This document shows positions 1 to 5,825 of a DNA stretch of 12,634 bases, piece by piece. The stretch is from contig JBGOUP010000025.1 in NCBI GenBank assembly GCA_041477655.1, positions 1-12,634 of the forward strand, given 5' to 3'. Numbering within the stretch: the first letter of the stretch is position 1; each line of letters opens with the position of its first letter. The translations under genes and the position numbers were made by a program. The notes under the pieces were generated by a model. It had not been told where the DNA came from and did not search any database. It saw only the letters and a program-made list of their open reading frames with translations. The stretch comes from JBGOUP01 sp041477655 (GTDB lineage Bacteria > Patescibacteriota > UBA1384 > 2-12-FULL-50-11).

Positions 1-192
1 CCGAGTATTTACCACAAATGCCGATTCTTGATCCGGACAAAAAATATGAAGGCTATGCGATCGGATAGTCACCCGAGCCTCTACTTTGCATAGACGAATA
101 ATCTCCTTTCGCATAACTTGGGCGGCGTAGGCGGCTCGAAGGTGAGCCTTATCGGGTCGTTTGAAAAAATCGCCCAGGCTTTCCAGCGTCAT
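1..192 (-). CDS. DUF721/DciA-like protein, partial (first 64 residues, runs off the window)
   Basis: An open reading frame starts at ATG 192-190 on the minus strand and stays open to base 1, giving 64 residues. Its ATG overlaps the recF TGA as ATGA, so it is the next gene of the dnaA-dnaN-recF operon and is probably translationally coupled. The N-terminus (MTLESLGDFF) is followed by a basic helical stretch, then by alternating hydrophobic residues (ARVTIRSHSLHIFCPDQESA). That pattern resembles the 'name-the-strand, then A-W/S-A-QEL' core of DUF721/DciA proteins, which load or assist the replicative helicase in bacteria lacking DnaC. A DUF721 gene after recF is a common arrangement. The similarity is by eye and weak, and the C-terminal part is missing, so the family call is tentative; that a gene is present is much more certain. 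Confidence 0.5.
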   Translation of the reverse strand, partial: MTLESLGDFFKRPDKAHLRAAYAAQVMRKEIIRLCKVEARVTIRSHSLHIFCPDQESAFVVNTR

Positions 193-1241
193 TGTTTCTT
201 CCCGAGTTTAATCATCTGCCAATCCTTAACCAGCGGATTTGACTCAATGCTGGTAGCAATAATAGGGAATTTTTGATCAAAAAGACCAAGCACCTGTTTG
301 GCGGTTGGCCCATCAAGTTCGGAGAAAAGATCGTCAAGGAGAATTTGAGGAGTGGTTTCGGTAGTTTCAAAAATGAACTCAGCTTCTGCCACCTTCAACA
401 GGCCAATGATTGAGCGGGCCTGGCCACGGGAGCTGAAATGTCGAGCTGGTTTATTATTAAAATATATTTCCAGCTCGTCTCGTTGAGGGCCAACCAGGTT
501 CTGGGCTAGACGAATCTCTTCTTCCTGTCGTTGGCCAACCTGATATTGGTTAACCTGGTAGTGAAATCGGTAACGACCGACTAGATCGGTGCCGGCAGTT
601 TTTTCTTCCAGTTTTTGGCTTAAAAAATCAATACAGGCCTGGCGTTTAAGCCTAATTTCTTTGGCCAGCTTAGACAGCAATTCGTTCCAGGGCTGAAGCT
701 CACCAAGACCAGCACGGTTAATTTTGATTAAAAACAGCAGCGTTGATCGCTCTTTCAACACCCGACCAAGTTCTAAGTGCTCCTGACGGAAAGCTCTGTT
801 AGTCTGCCAAAGGATGCTATCAATATAACGCCGGCGAGTGGCTGGACCATCGGTAATAATTCGAACGTCTTCTGGCACAAACAAGACCGTCGGGAAAACC
901 CCCCAATACTCTGACCAGCCAACCTGTTGGTCGTCAATTGTTAGGTAACGATCCTTATCCGGCGAGTCATCAAACTGACTGCCGTAAAAGAAGGATATCT
1001 TTCTCTCTTGACCATTTTGTTCCAAAAGAGCTTCTACTCGAAAAGTCCGTTGATTAAACTCAACTAGGTCATCAGTCCGACTGGTTTTGAAACTCTTGCC
1101 AACCGAAAGAAGCCTGATTGCCTCGATTAGATTGCTTTTACCGGCGCCATTTGAGCCAATCACCACTGCTCGGTGGTCAAGATTAAATTTAGATTGATGA
1201 AAATTGCGGAACCGCTCAAGCGTCAGGCTAACCAACGCCAT
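189..1241 (-). CDS. recF: RecF, DNA replication and repair ATPase
   Basis: RecF is an SMC/ABC-type ATPase that binds gapped DNA and, with RecO and RecR, loads RecA at stalled forks. The 350-residue length is normal. Visible motifs in order are the N-terminal LTLERFRNF, Walker A GSNGAGKSN (residues 29-37), the family segment GPQRDELEI (251-259), the ABC signature HFSSRGQARS (268-277), and Walker B with D-loop ILLDDLFSELD (300-310). The signature has SRGQ followed by A where many homologues have SQGQQ. The ATG at 1241 lies only 3 bases after the dnaN stop, and the stop overlaps the following ATG, so the gene sits inside the dnaA-dnaN-recF operon. No separate ribosome binding site is evident. 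Confidence 0.96.
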   Translation of the reverse strand: MALVSLTLERFRNFHQSKFNLDHRAVVIGSNGAGKSNLIEAIRLLSVGKSFKTSRTDDLVEFNQRTFRVEALLEQNGQERKISFFYGSQFDDSPDKDRYLTIDDQQVGWSEYWGVFPTVLFVPEDVRIITDGPATRRRYIDSILWQTNRAFRQEHLELGRVLKERSTLLFLIKINRAGLGELQPWNELLSKLAKEIRLKRQACIDFLSQKLEEKTAGTDLVGRYRFHYQVNQYQVGQRQEEEIRLAQNLVGPQRDELEIYFNNKPARHFSSRGQARSIIGLLKVAEAEFIFETTETTPQILLDDLFSELDGPTAKQVLGLFDQKFPIIATSIESNPLVKDWQMIKLGKKQ

Positions 1242-1244
1242 TGC

Positions 1245-2333
1245 CTACTCATTTCGAAGCGGCATTAACAGATAAAGGAAATCTTGGTTATTGGGTAACT
1301 TAACAACAATTGGGCTTTTTTGATCAATCAGAGCCAGTAGAACGTCGCCGTCGGAAAGAGCAACCGCCTCGAGCAGGTATTGGGCATTAAGCGAAATAGA
1401 GAACGGCTCATCAACTGGCTGATCGAGGCTGATGGTGTTACTGTTTTCCCCTAAATGAGCCGAAACAGCAGTGATTGTCAGTTTGTTTTTTTCAATCTGC
1501 ATTTTGGTGCTATAGGCCGAATCTCGAGAAAAGAGACTGGCTAACTTCAAACTTTGGTGAAGCTCGGCCGCTTTAACCGTGACTATTAATTTTTGAGTCT
1601 TAGGCAAGATTGCTTGGTAGTCGGGAAATGAGCCATCAAGAATGCGGCTGGTTAATTCAGTTTTGCCAATGACAAACCGGACTTGATTGGCGGTGAAGAG
1701 AACCTCAACGACTTCGGAATCCAGCAGTCGCAACAACTCTTGAAGCGAGCGTTTGGGAATAATTAGGTCGCGTTCAATGTCCTGATCAATAGCTATTTGG
1801 CAACGACTCAAACGATAGCCGTCAGTAGCCACCATCTCTAATTTTTTTGACTTAAAGCGCCAGAGCATACCGTTTAGGATTGGTCGAGAGTCATCAAGCG
1901 CAGTGGCAAACAGGGTTTGATTAAGGCCTTGGGTGAGAGATTGGCTGGATAAGCTAACTCGATCCTCTCCTTTAAGTTCCGGCAAACTTGGATAATCTTC
2001 AGCCGCCAAACCTTTAATGGAAGCCGAATGTTGTTCTGAATTTAGTTTTAAGCTGGTATCAGAACTAATTAAAGATATATTTTTATCATTGTTATTTTGC
2101 AAATATTCAACTAATAAACGAGCGGGAATGGTAATACTACCCTTCTCGCTACTGGTGCCGCTAACAATAACTTGAATAGTTTGTTCTAGATCGGTGGCCT
2201 TAACTATTAAATTATTACTCTTAGCTTCTAGATAAAGGTTTTGCAGTATTGGTAATGTCGCTCGAGTAGTTGACAAGCGACCAGCTAAACTCACCGCTCT
2301 AACTAATTCGTCTTTTTCACAGATAAATTTCAT
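1245..2333 (-). CDS. dnaN: DNA polymerase III beta subunit (sliding clamp)
   Basis: DnaN forms the ring-shaped dimer that tethers DNA polymerase III to DNA and serves as a docking platform for repair and mismatch proteins. At 362 residues it has the usual length for the three-domain clamp. Recognisable segments are MKFICEKDEL at the N-terminus, DDSRPILNG (147-155), the family hallmark ATDGYRLSR (169-177), SRILDGSFPDYQAILP (229-244), and the C-terminal LLMPLR that lines the partner-binding pocket. It follows oriC and lies upstream of recF with a 3-base gap. The leader (minus strand of 2334-2345) is AT-rich and has no Shine-Dalgarno sequence. Part of the origin's AT-rich unwinding region lies directly upstream of its start codon. 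Confidence 0.97.
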   Translation of the reverse strand: MKFICEKDELVRAVSLAGRLSTTRATLPILQNLYLEAKSNNLIVKATDLEQTIQVIVSGTSSEKGSITIPARLLVEYLQNNNDKNISLISSDTSLKLNSEQHSASIKGLAAEDYPSLPELKGEDRVSLSSQSLTQGLNQTLFATALDDSRPILNGMLWRFKSKKLEMVATDGYRLSRCQIAIDQDIERDLIIPKRSLQELLRLLDSEVVEVLFTANQVRFVIGKTELTSRILDGSFPDYQAILPKTQKLIVTVKAAELHQSLKLASLFSRDSAYSTKMQIEKNKLTITAVSAHLGENSNTISLDQPVDEPFSISLNAQYLLEAVALSDGDVLLALIDQKSPIVVKLPNNQDFLYLLMPLRNE

Positions 2334-2351
2334 CTTTGTTTAATTTATTTA

Positions 2352-2376
2352 GATAATAAGTAATAGTTATAAGGCC
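2352..2376 (-). promoter_or_regulatory. Probable DnaA-trio and GC cluster of the origin unwinding system
   Basis: Read on the minus strand, the perfect DnaA box TTATACACA is followed by GGCC (2376-2373), then TTATAA, then the triplets CTA-TTA-CTT (2366-2358). On the complementary strand these read 3'-GAT AAT GAA, fitting the DnaA-trio consensus 3'-(G/A)A(T/A). The order box, GC cluster, trios, AT-rich DNA matches the basal unwinding system described in Bacillus subtilis. Only three consecutive trios fit well. The assignment is inference from motif order. Confidence 0.5.
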
Positions 2377-2475
2377 TGTGTATAAGTGGATGTAAATCAT
2401 AACTGACTGTGGTTAAGTATTTAATTGTTGTGGAAAAGAAGTGCTTAAGTTGTGGATGGATACTTACCCTGTTAT

Positions 2476-2494
2476 ACGAGTCTTCTTGACTCGT
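2476..2494. repeat. Perfect inverted repeat in the centre of oriC
   Basis: ACGAGTC (2476-2482) and GACTCGT (2488-2494) form a perfect 7-bp stem around a 5-base loop. It separates the four minus-strand boxes from the two plus-strand boxes. There is no T-tract on either side, so an intrinsic terminator for dnaA is unlikely, although a weak role in separating dnaA from dnaN transcription cannot be excluded. Confidence 0.5.
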
Positions 2495-2547
2495 TGCAAG
2501 TCCCAACCCAACTTTTTTGTCCACAGTTTTTCCACAATCTCGCATCA

Positions 2548-3891
2548 TTAGCTGTGGAGAAGTTGTTGGACTGCCGATAAATCTTTTTCCAGATCATAGC
2601 TGGTCTTTCTCAACCGTTCGATTTTATCGACAGAGTACATTACAGTGGTGTGGTCTCTGCCGCCCATGGCCTCACCGATTTGGGGGTATGATTGATTAAG
2701 AAGCGAACGAAGTAAATACATTGTAATCTGTCGAGCGTAGACTAGCTCCTTGTTTCGGCGTGGTCCGATAATGTCTGACGAGTCAAGGTCAAAATGTCGG
2801 GCCATGGTTTGTATAATTTTTTTAGTAGAAATGTTGGCCGAAACCTTGTTGGTCGCTAGATCTTTTAAGGTTGCTCGAGTGAAATCGAGAGTTGGGTTGA
2901 CTTTTTCAACTTGGGCGGCGGTAGCTACCTTGATTAACGCCCCTTCTAGTTCCCGAACGTTTGAGCTAATAGTGTTGGCGATGTGCTCAATTATTTCTTG
3001 GGGCAGGCTTAAGCCCCGCTCCTCGGCTTTTTCTTGGAGGATGGCCATTCTAGTTTCAAAGTTGGGCGCCTGAATATCGGCGATCATTCCCCAGCCAAAT
3101 CTGGAGGTCAGCCGCTCCTCAAGATTGGCAATTTCCCGAGGAACCCGATCAGCCGTAACCACGATCTGCCTATTTGATTGATGAAGATTATTAAAGGTAT
3201 GGAAAAACTCCTCTTGGGTACCTTCTTTGTTGGCCAGAAATTGAATGTCATCAACTAAAAAGACATCAACAGTTCGGTATTTCTTCTTAAAAGCGTCAAC
3301 GGTCTTATTTTGCAAAGCCGAGATAAATTCGCTAGTGAATGTCTCGCAAGAAACATAGATAATTTTTTTCTTGGGCGCTTTTTGGCTAATTTCGTTACCA
3401 ATAGCTTGCATAAGGTGGGTTTTGCCCAAGCCCACCCCGCCGTAGATAAACAACGGGTTATAAACGTTGCCCGGTTTCTCGGCCACCACCTGCGAGGCGG
3501 CGAAAGCCAAACGGTTATTATTGCCGACGATGAAAGTGGCGAAGCTGTAATTAGGGTTGAACTGGCCGGGGCTTGGCTCTGGTTCGGCCGAACCTTCCTC
3601 TTTAACTTCGGCCAGTAGTGGTAGGTCCTCCAACTGGCCGGTTTTGGTTGGAAGGGATACCAATACCCGGACTTCTCGGTAGTCGTCTAGCTTATCTTGG
3701 AGGAGGGTGACGATTTCTTTGAGGGCGTTTTTGGTAATCCAATCTCGGGCGTAATCGTTGTTAACGCCAATAGTGACGATGCCACCGCTCTCCTCAATTA
3801 AACGGCTGGGTTTTAGCCAAGTGATATAATTTGGTCGGCTAAACTTGGTTTCGAGTTGTTTCAAAATTTCAGACCAAAGCAAGTCGCTCAT
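2548..3891 (-). CDS. dnaA: DnaA, chromosomal replication initiator
   Basis: DnaA binds the boxes in the adjacent origin, oligomerises with ATP, melts the DNA and recruits helicase. I place the start at ATG 3891 (MSDLLWSEIL), giving 447 residues, normal for the family. The frame stays open upstream to 4044, but that extension overlaps rpmH on the other strand and has no DnaA character. Domain I is about residues 1-80 and a short acidic and Pro-rich linker about 95-112. The AAA+ domain has Walker A GGVGLGKTH (151-159), Walker B FLVDDIQFL (211-219) and the Arg-finger region RLTSRFGWG (260-268). The C-terminal DNA-binding domain ends with the DnaA signature GGRDHTTVMYSVDKI (410-424). A DnaA-box-like TTTTCCACA at 3911-3919, 20 bases upstream of the start, could support autoregulation. 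A weak promoter TTGAAG-17-TAAGTT lies just before the start on the minus strand. Confidence 0.98.
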   Translation of the reverse strand: MSDLLWSEILKQLETKFSRPNYITWLKPSRLIEESGGIVTIGVNNDYARDWITKNALKEIVTLLQDKLDDYREVRVLVSLPTKTGQLEDLPLLAEVKEEGSAEPEPSPGQFNPNYSFATFIVGNNNRLAFAASQVVAEKPGNVYNPLFIYGGVGLGKTHLMQAIGNEISQKAPKKKIIYVSCETFTSEFISALQNKTVDAFKKKYRTVDVFLVDDIQFLANKEGTQEEFFHTFNNLHQSNRQIVVTADRVPREIANLEERLTSRFGWGMIADIQAPNFETRMAILQEKAEERGLSLPQEIIEHIANTISSNVRELEGALIKVATAAQVEKVNPTLDFTRATLKDLATNKVSANISTKKIIQTMARHFDLDSSDIIGPRRNKELVYARQITMYLLRSLLNQSYPQIGEAMGGRDHTTVMYSVDKIERLRKTSYDLEKDLSAVQQLLHS

Positions 3892-3910
3892 CAGCTTGAA
3901 CTTACTTAAG

Positions 3911-3919
3911 TTTTCCACA
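3911..3919 (+). promoter_or_regulatory. Single DnaA-box-like site in the dnaA/rpmH divergent region
   Basis: TTTTCCACA differs from TTATCCACA at one base and occurs twice more in oriC. It lies 20 bases upstream of the dnaA start and 31 bases upstream of the rpmH -35 hexamer. DnaA autorepression through such sites is known in other bacteria; here it is inferred. Confidence 0.4.
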
Positions 3920-3949
3920 GCCTTCAACCCGTCTTGACACTCTAACCGG

Positions 3950-3978
3950 TTGAAAGCGTGTCTAGGAACTGGTAAAAT
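3950..3978 (+). promoter_or_regulatory. Sigma-70-type promoter of rpmH-rnpA-yidD-yidC
   Basis: TTGAAA (3950-3955), a 17-base spacer and TAAAAT (3973-3978) make a near-consensus promoter. Transcription would begin near 3985, leaving only about 9 bases before the rpmH ATG at 3994. That leader (CCAATAAAACA) has no Shine-Dalgarno sequence. Confidence 0.65.
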
Positions 3979-3993
3979 ATAGCCAATAAAACA

Positions 3994-4134
3994 ATGCCAA
4001 AGCGAACCCATCAACCCAACAAGCGTCACCGAGCCAAAACGCACGGTTTTTTGAGCCGTTCTAAAACCGCTAACGGCCGAGCCGTCATTCGTAACCGCCG
4101 CCGCAAAGGTCGGGTTGCTCTGGCTTTGGGTTGA
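3994..4134 (+). CDS. rpmH: 50S ribosomal protein L34
   Basis: This 46-residue protein runs from MPKRTHQPNK to VALALG. It is extremely basic and carries the L34 core: the KRTHQPNKRHRAKTHGF segment (residues 3-19) and an Arg-rich C-terminal half (VIRNRRRKGR, 31-40). L34 is a small protein of the large ribosomal subunit that packs deep in 23S rRNA. The length and the position just upstream of rnpA, divergent from dnaA, are classic. Its TGA (4132-4134) overlaps the rnpA ATG (4134-4136) by one base, indicating coupled translation. It heads the rpmH-rnpA-yidD-yidC operon. Confidence 0.97.
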   Translation: MPKRTHQPNKRHRAKTHGFLSRSKTANGRAVIRNRRRKGRVALALG

Positions 4135-4472
4135 TGTTACCGGTTCAAAACCGACTCAAAAAACAAGCCGATTTTTCCCGAACCCTCGATTCCGGTAGCA
4201 AATTTCGAACCGCCCACCTGTTATTTTTTTCTCAATTTAGCGACCAGGATTGCCCAAGACTGGGGGTAATTATTAGTAAAAAAGTCAGCAAAAAAGCGGT
4301 TGTTCGAAATAGAATCCGCCGACAGTTACTTCATTTGGCTCGGCCAATCTTTCTCAATTGGGGCGGCAAGACGAAAGGTGATACGGTTGTTTTAGTAACC
4401 AGACTGCCGGAAGAATCGGCCAATCTCGGCAGTGAGCTGGAAGCTTTTAAGCAATGGATACAAAAAAAGTAA
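4134..4472 (+). CDS. rnpA: Ribonuclease P protein component
   Basis: RnpA is the protein cofactor of RNase P, which removes 5' leaders from pre-tRNAs. From ATG 4134 it has 112 residues, a normal length. A TTG three bases upstream (4131) is in frame, but the ATG overlapping the rpmH stop is the better start. The family motif is visible: GVIISKKVSKKAVVRNRIRR (residues 44-63), with the RNR motif at 58-60 that contacts the RNA subunit. The N-terminal NRLKKQADFSRTLDSG is typical. The end overlaps yidD by 19 bases. The RNase P RNA gene itself is not in the window. Confidence 0.95.
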   Translation: MLPVQNRLKKQADFSRTLDSGSKFRTAHLLFFSQFSDQDCPRLGVIISKKVSKKAVVRNRIRRQLLHLARPIFLNWGGKTKGDTVVLVTRLPEESANLGSELEAFKQWIQKK

Positions 4473-4732
4473 CTCAACTTATCACAACTTTGCCTGCTTG
4501 GCTGGGTGTAACTTTAATTAGCCTTTATCAGGCCACATTTTCGCCAGATCACGGTCCGCTTCGTTTTTTTATGGTTCAAGGTGTCTGTCGTTTCCAGCCA
4601 ACTTGTTCGGAATATACTAAGCAGGCCATTAAGCGGTTTGGCTTGCTCAAGGGCTCGTGGCTTGGCTTACAAAGAATTGGTCGCTGTCACCCGCTCTCGG
4701 CTGGCGGAATTGATCCAATACCAGAAAGATGA
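4454..4732 (+). CDS. yidD: Membrane protein insertion efficiency factor YidD
   Basis: YidD is a small, membrane-associated protein that assists YidC-mediated insertion. The 92-residue product has the family's conserved cysteine region GVCRFQPTCSEY (residues 43-54) and RCHPLSAGGIDPIP (77-90), with Cys45, Cys51 and Cys78. An N-terminal amphipathic or hydrophobic helix (about 11-29) is expected to sit at the membrane. The gene starts inside rnpA and its TGA overlaps the yidC ATG (ATGA), as in most bacteria with this operon. Homologues usually have RFYPTCS where this one has RFQPTCS. Confidence 0.95.
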   Translation: MDTKKVTQLITTLPAWLGVTLISLYQATFSPDHGPLRFFMVQGVCRFQPTCSEYTKQAIKRFGLLKGSWLGLQRIGRCHPLSAGGIDPIPER

Positions 4733-5475
4733 TTAAAGAGTTTTTTAAGGCTATTCTTTATAAGCCTTTGTTCAACTTACTAGTCTTTTTCGCCTGGCTG
4801 GTACCCGGCCATAGTGTGGGCTGGTCGATTATTCTTCTGACTCTGCTGACTCGAGCAATACTTTGGGCACCGTCAGTTAAGGCGCTCAAAGCTCCTCTGC
4901 AGATGAAGGCTCACCAAGACGAACTCAAAGCTGTCCAGGAGAAACACAAGGACGACCGGACCGCTCAAGCCCAGGCAACCATGGCCTTTTATAAAGAACG
5001 GGGCATCAATCCCCTGTCGGGCTGTCTGACGCTGTTAATCCAACTGCCGGTGATTTTAATTCTCTATCAGGTATTCCGAACTGGTCTGCACACTATCCGG
5101 CCAGACTTAATCTACTCGTTCACTCCTCACCTGGATTCGGTCAATCCGCTCTTCTTTGGCATCGATCTGTCTAAGCCAAATAAGATTGTTCTGCCGATAT
5201 TGGCTGGCCTGGCTCAATTTCTTCAGGCTCGCCACTACGCCACTATCAGCGCTCAACCTTCCGGTAAGAGTAACGACCCAATGGCGATGATGACCAAGCA
5301 AATGCAGTACCTTTTTCCTTTTATGACCTACTTTATTGCCCTGTCCTTGCCAGCCGGTCTGGCCTTGTATTGGATTACTACTACGGTTGTCTCGTTAGTT
5401 CAACAGGTCTTAGTAGCTCGGAATTTCAAGCCAAACAAATCGAGCGTGGCGGTAACGGTCCGGCAAAAGCGCTGA
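4729..5475 (+). CDS. yidC: Membrane protein insertase YidC (short, Gram-positive type)
   Basis: YidC/Oxa1 family insertase, placing membrane proteins in the cytoplasmic membrane alone or with SecYEG. At 248 residues it lacks the large periplasmic domain of proteobacterial YidC and resembles the SpoIIIJ form. An N-terminal hydrophobic segment (about 14-34) is followed by the first core helix with the conserved Arg42 (TRAILW), which sits in the hydrophilic groove. A charged cytoplasmic hairpin spans about 56-92. Family motifs INPLSGCLTLLIQLPV (93-108) and SLPAGLALYW (206-215) follow. The C-terminal tail is basic (VRQKR), as expected for ribosome contact. No lipobox cysteine is seen near the N-terminus. 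No jag (khpB) or trmE gene follows; the operon ends at a tRNA promoter that overlaps the yidC stop. Confidence 0.96.
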   Translation: MIKEFFKAILYKPLFNLLVFFAWLVPGHSVGWSIILLTLLTRAILWAPSVKALKAPLQMKAHQDELKAVQEKHKDDRTAQAQATMAFYKERGINPLSGCLTLLIQLPVILILYQVFRTGLHTIRPDLIYSFTPHLDSVNPLFFGIDLSKPNKIVLPILAGLAQFLQARHYATISAQPSGKSNDPMAMMTKQMQYLFPFMTYFIALSLPAGLALYWITTTVVSLVQQVLVARNFKPNKSSVAVTVRQKR

Positions 5476-5500
5476 CAACAGGCGAATTTTAAGGTAAAAT
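5472..5500 (+). promoter_or_regulatory. Promoter of tRNA-Ser(UGA)
   Basis: CTGACA (5472-5477), a 17-base spacer and TAAAAT (5495-5500) give a good sigma-70-type promoter overlapping the end of yidC. Initiation near 5507 leaves about 10 bases before the tRNA 5' end at 5517. The same -10 hexamer (TAAAAT) is used upstream of rpmH. Confidence 0.6.
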
Positions 5501-5516
5501 TGGGCTTGTTCCGACT

Positions 5517-5601
5517 GGAAGGGTGCTCCGAATTGGCTAAGGAACTGGTCCTGAAAACCAGCGGGCGCAAGCCCATGTGGGTTCGAGTCCCACCCCTTCC
5601 G
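5517..5601 (+). tRNA. tRNA-Ser(UGA), with unusual C33
   Basis: A type II tRNA. The acceptor GGAAGGG (5517-5523) pairs perfectly with CCCTTCC (5594-5600), and the discriminator is G (5601). The anticodon stem CTGGT/ACCAG (5545-5549/5557-5561) carries the loop CCTGAAA, giving anticodon TGA at 5552-5554. A long variable arm GGGC-GCAA-GCCC and the T-arm GTGGG-TTCGAGT-CCCAC identify it as Ser. Two oddities are position 33, which is C rather than the near-universal U, and three bases (TGC) instead of two between the acceptor and a TCC/GGA D-stem. CCA is not encoded. It may be functional or slightly decayed; the intact stems argue for function. Confidence 0.85.
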
Positions 5602-5603
5602 CA
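5585..5603 (+). repeat. First copy of a 19-base direct repeat (tRNA-Ser 3' end)
   Basis: GAGTCCCACCCCTTCCGCA spans the T-loop to two bases past the discriminator of the tRNA-Ser(UGA). An exact second copy lies at 5691-5709, 106 bases downstream. A tRNA 3' end duplicated in this way is the usual form of an integrase attachment site, but a decayed tandem tRNA copy would look similar. Confidence 0.6.
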
Positions 5604-5610
5604 GGATGGA

Positions 5611-5632
5611 GCACGTCAATAATTTGACGTGC
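5611..5632 (+). repeat. Perfect 9-bp hairpin just after tRNA-Ser
   Basis: GCACGTCAA (5611-5619) pairs perfectly with TTGACGTGC (5624-5632) around a 4-base loop. It begins 9 bases after the tRNA 3' end, where a terminator or a 3'-processing signal would be expected. The following bases (GGGTGGGC) lack a T-tract, so it is not a typical intrinsic terminator. Confidence 0.6.
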
Positions 5633-5690
5633 GGGTGGGCGAGAAGGGCGGAATCGATGTCTTCAGACCGATGAGCCTTGGCCCGCAGGG

Positions 5691-5709
5691 GAGTCCCACC
5701 CCTTCCGCA
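5691..5709 (+). repeat. Second copy of the 19-base tRNA-Ser 3'-end repeat
   Basis: An identical copy of 5585-5603. The preceding bases contain AGGGG (5687-5691), which pairs with CCCCT to make a 5-bp stem and 7-base loop like a T-arm, but the loop lacks TTC, and no good acceptor or anticodon stem precedes it. It is therefore a relic or attachment-site copy, not a second working tRNA. Confidence 0.6.
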
Positions 5710-5710
5710 C

Positions 5711-5770
5711 CTCGAGTCGCTTCGCTTTAGCTTGAGCTAAGATCGAAAGCTCCCTCAGTGTAAACTGATA
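5711..5770 (+). other. Hairpin-rich stretch, possibly part of a structured RNA
   Basis: An imperfect long stem-loop spans about 5714-5752 (GAG/CTC outside, GCTTCG/CGAAAGC with a bulge, TTAGCT/AGCTAA inside). It is followed by TCAGT-GTAA-ACTGA (5755-5768), a 5-bp stem closed by a GNRA-type tetraloop. I recognise no known RNA family here; RNase P RNA, tmRNA and SRP RNA core motifs are absent. Confidence 0.3.
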
Positions 5771-5786
5771 GAGAAGTGACCCGAAC

Positions 5787-5810
5787 TGCCCTGAGCGTAG
5801 TCGAAGGGCA
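5787..5810. repeat. Palindromic dispersed repeat (GAGCGTAGTCGAAGG type)
   Basis: TGCCCT and AGGGCA flank the core GAGCGTAGTCGA. Sequences of the form CCCTTCGAC-T-CGCTCAGGG are widespread interspersed repeats in many bacterial and metagenome-derived genomes; translated spuriously they give the familiar 'LRLRSGQ' string, also visible here on the minus strand. A run of six T (5819-5824) lies 8 bases downstream, so it might also act as a weak terminator. Confidence 0.6.
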
Positions 5811-5825
5811 TTGGGTAATTTTTTC

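Larger units (their letters stand above)
2334..2547. other. oriC: oriC: chromosomal replication origin between dnaA and dnaN
   Basis: The 214 bases between dnaN and dnaA hold many DnaA-box-like nonamers (consensus TTATNCACA). On the minus strand these are TTATACACA at 2377-2385 (perfect), TTAACCACA at 2408-2416, TTTTCCACA at 2429-2437 and CCATCCACA at 2451-2459. On the plus strand they are TTGTCCACA at 2517-2525 and TTTTCCACA at 2528-2536, and a further TTCTCCACA (minus) lies at 2553-2561 inside the dnaA end. An AT-rich stretch (2334-2372) next to the perfect box is the probable unwinding element. The dnaA-dnaN intergenic region is a standard bacterial origin site. Function is inferred from these motifs and their position. 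Confidence 0.85.

Noticed and set aside
2345..2548. Minus-strand 67-codon reading frame between dnaA and dnaN
   Set aside because: It runs through the DnaA boxes and AT-rich DNA of oriC, and its product has no recognisable features.
3310..3618. Plus-strand 102-codon frame inside dnaA
   Set aside because: A shadow of the dnaA coding sequence, without its own start signals.
3892..4044. N-terminal extension of DnaA by 51 residues
   Set aside because: It would overlap rpmH and its promoter; the normal DnaA N-terminus begins at 3891.
5641..5709. Second complete tRNA-Ser
   Set aside because: Acceptor pairing is imperfect, the T-loop lacks TTC and no proper anticodon or variable arm can be built; only the 3' end matches.
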